A stretch of 64,000 nt of DNA from Anisakis pegreffii (lineage: Eukaryota; Nematoda; Chromadorea; Rhabditida; Anisakidae). A program made the position numbers and the translations under genes. The stretch spans positions 144,097 to 208,096 of the forward strand of contig JAPYMA010003026.1 in the NCBI GenBank assembly GCA_035041965.1. Reading direction: 5' to 3'. The notes beneath the pieces are model-generated. The model searched no databases. It was not told the origin of the DNA and saw only the letters and a program-made list of their open reading frames with translations. Positions 58,711-64,000 of this stretch are shown here, piece after piece; the stretch's first letter is position 1, and the number at the start of each line of letters is the position of its first letter.

Positions 58711-59390
58711 CGTAGGGTATGGAGCGCCTTATGAGCTTAACGGTGGGTCTGGAAAGTTCGCCTGGACCGCTCACCATGAGAGTCGAGTTGCTGATGGGTG
58801 ACTCGAAGAAATTTTTTTGCGTTATCAGTTGTGCAGCCAGTGGTCATATTAATAAGCAGATTTTGAAGGCGCGGGTGTTCCCAACCTGTCAAACTGCCGA
58901 CAAGAGGGGCTAGGTTTAAGTAAATGCGACAGGCGTTCCCCGCCTACCGGCAGTTTCGGCGAATCGGGGAGAATTGAACTAAAATGTGTTGACGATGCTC
59001 ACCCGGGTATCGTTAGCACTCATTCTCCGAAATATTGTATGGGCGATCCCGGCCTGGGAAAGGCGCCAATTTGACCGGGGCTAGGGAATGCGCGTAAGTT
59101 GGCCTGAGTAGTGCCGTTGGGCATTTGCTTAGGTAACGAGGGTTCCCGGACTCACCGTGCGCACTTTCCCATCAGGGGGGAATTATCATCGGGTTGGCCA
59201 TTGACTGCACATACGAAATCAGTTCATTTCGTTCCAGTTTTGTTGAATGTAGCATAAAATTGAAAAATCTCTCTGGTGTTTGTGGTTACTCGCCGAAGCT
59301 TATCTATTGCTAGGTTCGTATTGGCGTCCATACAGTTCGATCGATATTGTCCTTACTTCCCTTGCCAGTATAATTATCATCTATCGCTAG
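58711..59390. repeat. GC-rich structured core, copy 1
   Basis: About 680 bp, much richer in GC than its surroundings and almost identical to 60,734-61,413. Predicted stems by eye: GGTGGGTC with GACCGCTCACC (58,740-58,775), GAGTC with GACTC (58,780-58,805), AACTGCCG with CGGCAGTT (58,890-58,960), and TGCC-GTTG-GGCA (about 59,114-59,125). A T7 run follows the first two hairpins at 58,812. No rRNA, tRNA, snRNA, SRP, RNase P/MRP or spliced-leader sequence is recognisable. The frame at 58,719-58,913 is not like any protein I know. Confidence 0.6.
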
Positions 59391-60400
59391 TGCTACCGGA
59401 ATAGTTCGATAAAATTTCATCTCACCTGTATCTCCAGAAATTGATCGTTTTCGGAAACTTGTATGACCAGATGAGGTTGAACTAGGCAATTGTGAGCTGG
59501 TGAACGCATGGGGGCAAGGCTTTCCTCTGAGCCACTTAAAGAACCTTTTATCTTCGAAATTGCCGAGCTGTAGAGACTGAAAATGAGGTGCTTTTTAGAA
59601 ATAAACTTTGTTCCAATTTTCGAAAATTTTTCTCTATTATCCTTGTGTGGATCCAGACGATTGCTGAAAGGTTTGGAAGCCAGGTACTGAAAGAACTGTC
59701 CTTTCTTGGATGCTGAGAGTGTGAGTTTTTTTGTTGAAATATGGTTTCGAGTGGTTTTGTCACAGCTCTAATTTCGACTCAACTTGTTGCAGTTAATTGA
59801 AAATATCCGTAGTCCTAGCCTGACTATGAGTTGACTTACCTGGAAGGTGGATTTGGTAGGTTTTGATTATGAGTTTGTGAATTTTTCCTGCATATAAATG
59901 GGGAAGTGCGTAGGTTAGAATGGGCGTAATTCGGCCGTAAACTCACGTTGGGACGTGTTTTCTTAGTTCAAGGCATTGTCTTAATCTCCCTATACTTACA
60001 CTTTCTTAAACGATTTTAAGCGACTATTGCCACATACTTAGGACGTCTTTGATCTAACCCCTCATAACTGTTCTCGTCTGCATTGACTCCTATCTGATGT
60101 AGCGGAAATTTCGTAGTTTTTGAACGCCTAAGCTGAAAACAATAACTTGATAGTCCATAAATGCTTGATCTGTTGGTCTTAAGCTCGCTCTGTTCTGAAA
60201 GGAGGACGGAGAACTCATGAACAGCTTAGTTTCTTTCACCTGAGATTCTACGAGGATGTTTGAGTGCCGTTGATGAGCAAATTTTTCAAATTTAAAATGC
60301 CAAACTGCGTTATAGATGTTCTCCGTCCTTTTTTGACTGATCACTGTCAAATGTTGCAACGTGTCCTTCTGTCTAATCCTGCTTCCATATCATTCAGTCA
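59391..60400. other. Right flank of repeat copy 1 and spacer
   Basis: 59,391-59,765 corresponds to 61,414-61,720 at moderate identity, with open minus-strand frames in both. 59,766-60,400 has no counterpart. A minus-strand segment at about 59,847-59,894 has both acceptor (ATATGCAG) and donor (CCAG|GTAAGT) but no confirmed coding frame. Confidence 0.4.
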
Positions 60401-60733
60401 ATCATTGAGCATTTGCACTGGTGGTTTAGCGTCACTAAAGTCTTAACATTCCTTCCAAAATCGGTTTCTGAGAATCACTCTTCTTTGAGTCTGAATAGCC
60501 CATTTAACTCTGAGATTGGTTCGATGTTACGCGGGCGGCTTGAGATACTTCATAGTTTCTGTGCATGCGGTGAATTGATGTCACCTAGGCCAAATCAAGC
60601 ATCAAGTACAAGTCACTGAAGATAGTCAGTTTCAGGGGATACAGGTAATTTTCGGCAACTGGACTAGGAAGCACTGAGCGTAGATGATACTTATGCTGGT
60701 GTGAATCCCAATCAAAATTTGAGTTTGAGAAAA

Positions 60734-61413
60734 CGTAGGGTATGGAGCGCCTTATGAGCTTAACGGTGGGTCTGGAAAGTTCGCCTGGACCGCTCACCAT
60801 GAGAGTCGAGTTGCTGATGGGTGACTCGAGGAAATTTTTTTGCGTTATCATTTGTGCAGCCAGTGGTCATATTAATAAGCAGATTTTGAAGGCGCGGGTG
60901 TTCCCAACCTGTCAAACTGCCGACAAGAGGGGCTAGGTTTAAGTAAATGCGACAGGCGTTCCCCGCCTACCGGCAGTTTCGGCGAATCGGGGAGAATTGA
61001 ACTAAAATGTGTTGACGATGCTTACCCGGGTATCGTTAGCACTCATTCTCCGAAATATTGTATGGGCGATCCCGGCCTGGGAAAGGCGCCAATTTGACCG
61101 GGGCTAGGGAATGCGCGTAAGTTGGCCTGAGTAGTGCCGTTGGGCATTTGCTTAGGTAACGAGGGTTCCCGGACTCACCGTGCGCACTTTCCCATCAGGG
61201 GGGAATTATCATCGGGTTGGCCATTGACTGCACATACGAAATCAGTTCATTTCGTTCCAGTTTTGTTGAATGTAGCATAAAATTGAAAAATCTCTCTGGT
61301 GTTTGTGGTTACTCGCCGAAGCTTATCCATTGCTAGGTTCGTATTGGCGTCCATACAGTTCGATCGATATTGTCCTTACTTCCCTTGCCAGTATAATTAT
61401 CATCTATCGCCAG
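60734..61413. repeat. GC-rich structured core, copy 2
   Basis: Offset 2,023 bp from copy 1. Only a handful of substitutions are visible across the core (for example GAAGAA/GAGGAA, CAGTTG/CATTTG, GCTCACCC/GCTTACCC), whereas both flanks have diverged strongly. This suggests gene conversion or strong constraint on the core. Confidence 0.6.
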
Positions 61414-62039
61414 TGCTACCTGAATAATTCGATAAACCTTTATTTCACCTGTACCTTCAAAAATTGATCGTTTTCGGAAGCTTTTATTTCCAGCTAAGGT
61501 AGCTATGATTTTATTGAAGCATGAGGCAAGACGTTCCTCTGAGTCACTGACATAACATCTTTTCTTCTTAGAAATGGCTGAGCTGAAAGTGAGGTGCTCT
61601 TCAGAAATCAACTTCGTTCTAATTTTTGAAAAATTTTCCCTAATATCCTGGTGTGGATCCAGGTGATTGCTGAAAGACTTGGATTCCATGCTGTGCTGGA
61701 ACAGTTGTTCTTTTTTGAGTTAAACTGCCAAAATACGTTACAAATTTTCTCTTTCTTTGATTTTTTTTTTGAGATCAGCTTTTGAAAGTCGTTTTTTATT
61801 CGTTAGTTGCCCTCACAGAATACGGTGGATATTTATTGACTAAAAAGCTCACCTGAATAGCTGATTAGTAACAGTTAACAAAACATTTGCGTTGCCATTG
61901 TTATTTTCATCATGTTCTGATGTTATGAGTTCAGTTATTTTCAACACGTTCTCCGATGATACGAGATTCTCTTTCTTAATCAGGAAAAACGGAATTTCTG
62001 TTATAACTGTAGGGCAGTTAGCGTCAAGGCGACGGTACC

Positions 62040-63095
62040 AAATGTGCTAGGAGTCAATGTAACTGAGTGAATAGCAGTTCATTATAATCGCCAGAATAAC
62101 TGTGTTGAAATTATGATTAATAGTTGGAAATGGACTTTGCGCGAGACTTGGAAACGACGTATGACTATGCTTAGTCATGCTCATCGGCACCTCTAAGCCA
62201 TATACCGAGAAGAATGACTTGCAAATCTGTAGAGGTACCTTGGCATTTGGTACAAGCATGCACTATTACCGTAGCGAATCTGATCGAGAAGCATAATTGT
62301 TAGTTGAAAATGACCTGGAGCAAGACTCGGAAACGACGATTGACTGTGATCAGTCATGCTCATGAGTGACTGTGAATGATACACCTGAAGGAATTCCTTG
62401 CGAATATGAAACATGGGAAGTGGTACAAACATGTGCTGTTACCGTAGCAAATCCAATCGATAAGCATAAGTTCATCAACGAAGATGATATAGTCGCTCAA
62501 ACATTGAAATCAAACCATACTGTGTACATTGAATACAAGTGAACAACCCACAAAAATGGTGAGCAGCAAACATTAACATGAGTGAAAATTACCGAATATA
62601 GTTGAAAGTATTTGCAAACTGAGACTCTTAAAAGGACTATGGGGCATTTACCAATAAGGTGGCAGTACTGAAAGTACTGGAAATCAAAGTAATTGGATGA
62701 GTAGCAGTTCATTATAATTGCCAGAGTAGCAGTGTTGCTGTCATAATTATTAGTTAAAAACGATCTGAAGCAAGAATCGGAAACGACGATTGACTGTGAT
62801 CAGTCATGTTCATGGGCGACTCTGAATCATACACCTGGAGGAATGCCTTGCGAATATGAAACATATCGTGGGAAGTGGTAGAAAGATGTGCTGTTACCGT
62901 AGCAAATCCAATCGATAAGCATAAGTTCATGAACGAAAGTGATACTAGTCATTCAAAAACTAAAATCAAACCATACTGTGTAAATTCAATACAAGTAAAC
63001 AACCCCCGAAGAATGGCGAGCAACAAACATCATCATGAGTGAGAAACGCCGAATATAATTGAAAGTATTTGCAAACTGAGTCTCTTAAAAGGAAG
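62040..63095 (+). repeat. Tandem repeat, three diverged units
   Basis: Units at about 62,040-62,292, 62,293-62,640 and 62,680-63,095 share CGGAAACGACG followed by an imperfect palindrome TGACTGTGATCAGTCA, then TGCGAATATGAAACAT and GTTACCGTAGC. Units 1 and 3 also share a CAGTTCATTATAAT head, and units 2 and 3 a long tail. No coding frame is maintained. Confidence 0.7.
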
Positions 63096-63779
63096 TGCCA
63101 TTTATTTTTGAAGCAAATTAAAACAGATGATGCAAATTTAAAAAACCAATTCGAATATATTTTTTGGAATCGTCTTCCGCAAAATGAAATAGAACTGTCA
63201 CATTATTGAGAAAATCTTCTCGAAAATGAATTACCAGAAGAACCACTGTCGTGAAGAGATTTCTGAGGGATGATTTCAAATTATTGCATTTTACACGAAA
63301 CGAATCTGGAAAGTCCATAGTGCTGATTGATTGGAATAGCTTGTGGGCTGGCTTACTAGAGCTCTGACAAATTGAGATCGTAAACGAAACGAACATACGG
63401 ATGAGGAAAAAGGCTGTAATAAATGAGTCACTATTATTCGTTCGATGCCATCATCTGCTTGCTGCACTATCAAGAACATGAAAGAAAGAAAACTGAAAAA
63501 TATTAGGAATGAGATTTTGAAAATCGAACAAACATTCTGTCATTATAGTAAAGTCAGCTGTCTCAAAATGGTACAGTGCATGAAAAAAGAATAAAACGGC
63601 GGGACACGATGCTCCTGTAATGGTCAAGATGGAAGATCATATCATGCAGATGACCGTTTACGTAATCTCTTGAATTGTTTGTATTTATATTCGTAAAAAT
63701 TGGAGAATGCTGGCATATTCAGCTACAAGTAAGTGACACACAGCTAGAAATTGAAACAATTCACCGTGATCCGTTTTCC
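63096..63779. other. No supported gene
   Basis: AT-rich, short overlapping frames only. Confidence 0.45.
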
Positions 63780-64000
63780 TTATCCTAAAATCTGCGTCAA
63801 TTCACCACCTGGAGAGTGTGGTTTCTTCACCAGTGCAGTATCTTCCACGGTCAAAACCCTCATTTTTACCAAACCATCGTCGATGACCACTTTCAGTGCA
63901 TGGTTCACTAATACATCAAAGTATTGTTCCCTACTGAAAATATAGATTTCAATGCTGACTGTCAGTTGACTCACCCATGGTTGTTTTGTACTTTATTCCA
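63780..64000 (-). CDS. 3' end of a minus-strand gene running off the right edge
   Basis: On the minus strand, exon 64,000-63,975 (WNKVQNNHG) ends CATGG|GTGAGT. A 41-bp intron ends ATTTTCAG, and exon 63,933-63,780 continues in frame with REQYFDVLVNHALKVVIDDG, a Val/Leu-rich stretch, PHSPGGELTQILG and TAA. The strong donor, consensus acceptor and protein-like composition support real coding sequence. The 41-bp intron is short but within the nematode range. I do not recognise the family; most of the gene lies outside the window. Confidence 0.5.

Noticed and set aside
1..64000. Search by eye for tRNA, rRNA, snRNA and CRISPR features
   Set aside because: No tRNA with matching A and B boxes, no rRNA segment, no snRNA or spliced-leader RNA gene and no regularly spaced direct repeats of CRISPR type were recognised. 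A covariance-model scan would be decisive.

Overview
Organism: this is nuclear DNA of a nematode, from an assembly that contains one 10-N gap. The evidence is seven genes of the secreted transthyretin-like (TTR-like) family, which is expanded in nematodes, introns ending in TTTTCAG-type acceptors, and similar acceptor sequences placed just before several start codons, as expected for spliced-leader trans-splicing. The AT-rich composition, long spacers and abundant CTG microsatellites would fit a parasitic clade, but the species cannot be named from the window. Layout: bases 1-24,100 show no coding exon I can defend; they hold microsatellites, palindromes, one 63-bp inverted repeat and a TATA-like site. 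A weak minus-strand exon pair lies at 24,184-24,520. A complete twelve-exon cytochrome P450 gene occupies 24,872-29,022 (+). Bases 30,307-55,400 are a TTR-like cluster, all on the + strand: two canonical genes (30,307-31,210 and 32,593-33,410), then five divergent paralogues (34,841; 38,828; 45,127; 48,190; 51,249) carried on tandem segmental duplications. The duplicated units also carry homologous spacers, a foldback minisatellite in intron 1 of three genes, and a degenerate satellite-like region in two units. From 55,400 to 58,300 is AT-rich sequence with several RNA-like hairpins and one small spliced ORF candidate. From 58,330 to 61,690 two repeat copies share an almost identical, GC-rich, hairpin-rich core of about 680 bp inside flanks that have clearly diverged. 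Bases 62,040-63,095 hold another tandem repeat, and the 3' end of a minus-strand gene runs off the right edge. How it fits: the seven TTR-like genes share one architecture: signal peptide, three exons, and intron phases 1 and 0. In the divergent set the terminal exon appears to have been duplicated. A new exon 3 is joined across an intron of exactly 119 bp in all five genes, while remnants of the canonical exon 3 persist further downstream, three of them still with a splice acceptor and an open reading frame. Comparing the units also indicates that the assembly gap at 37,463 probably hides a further paralogue.
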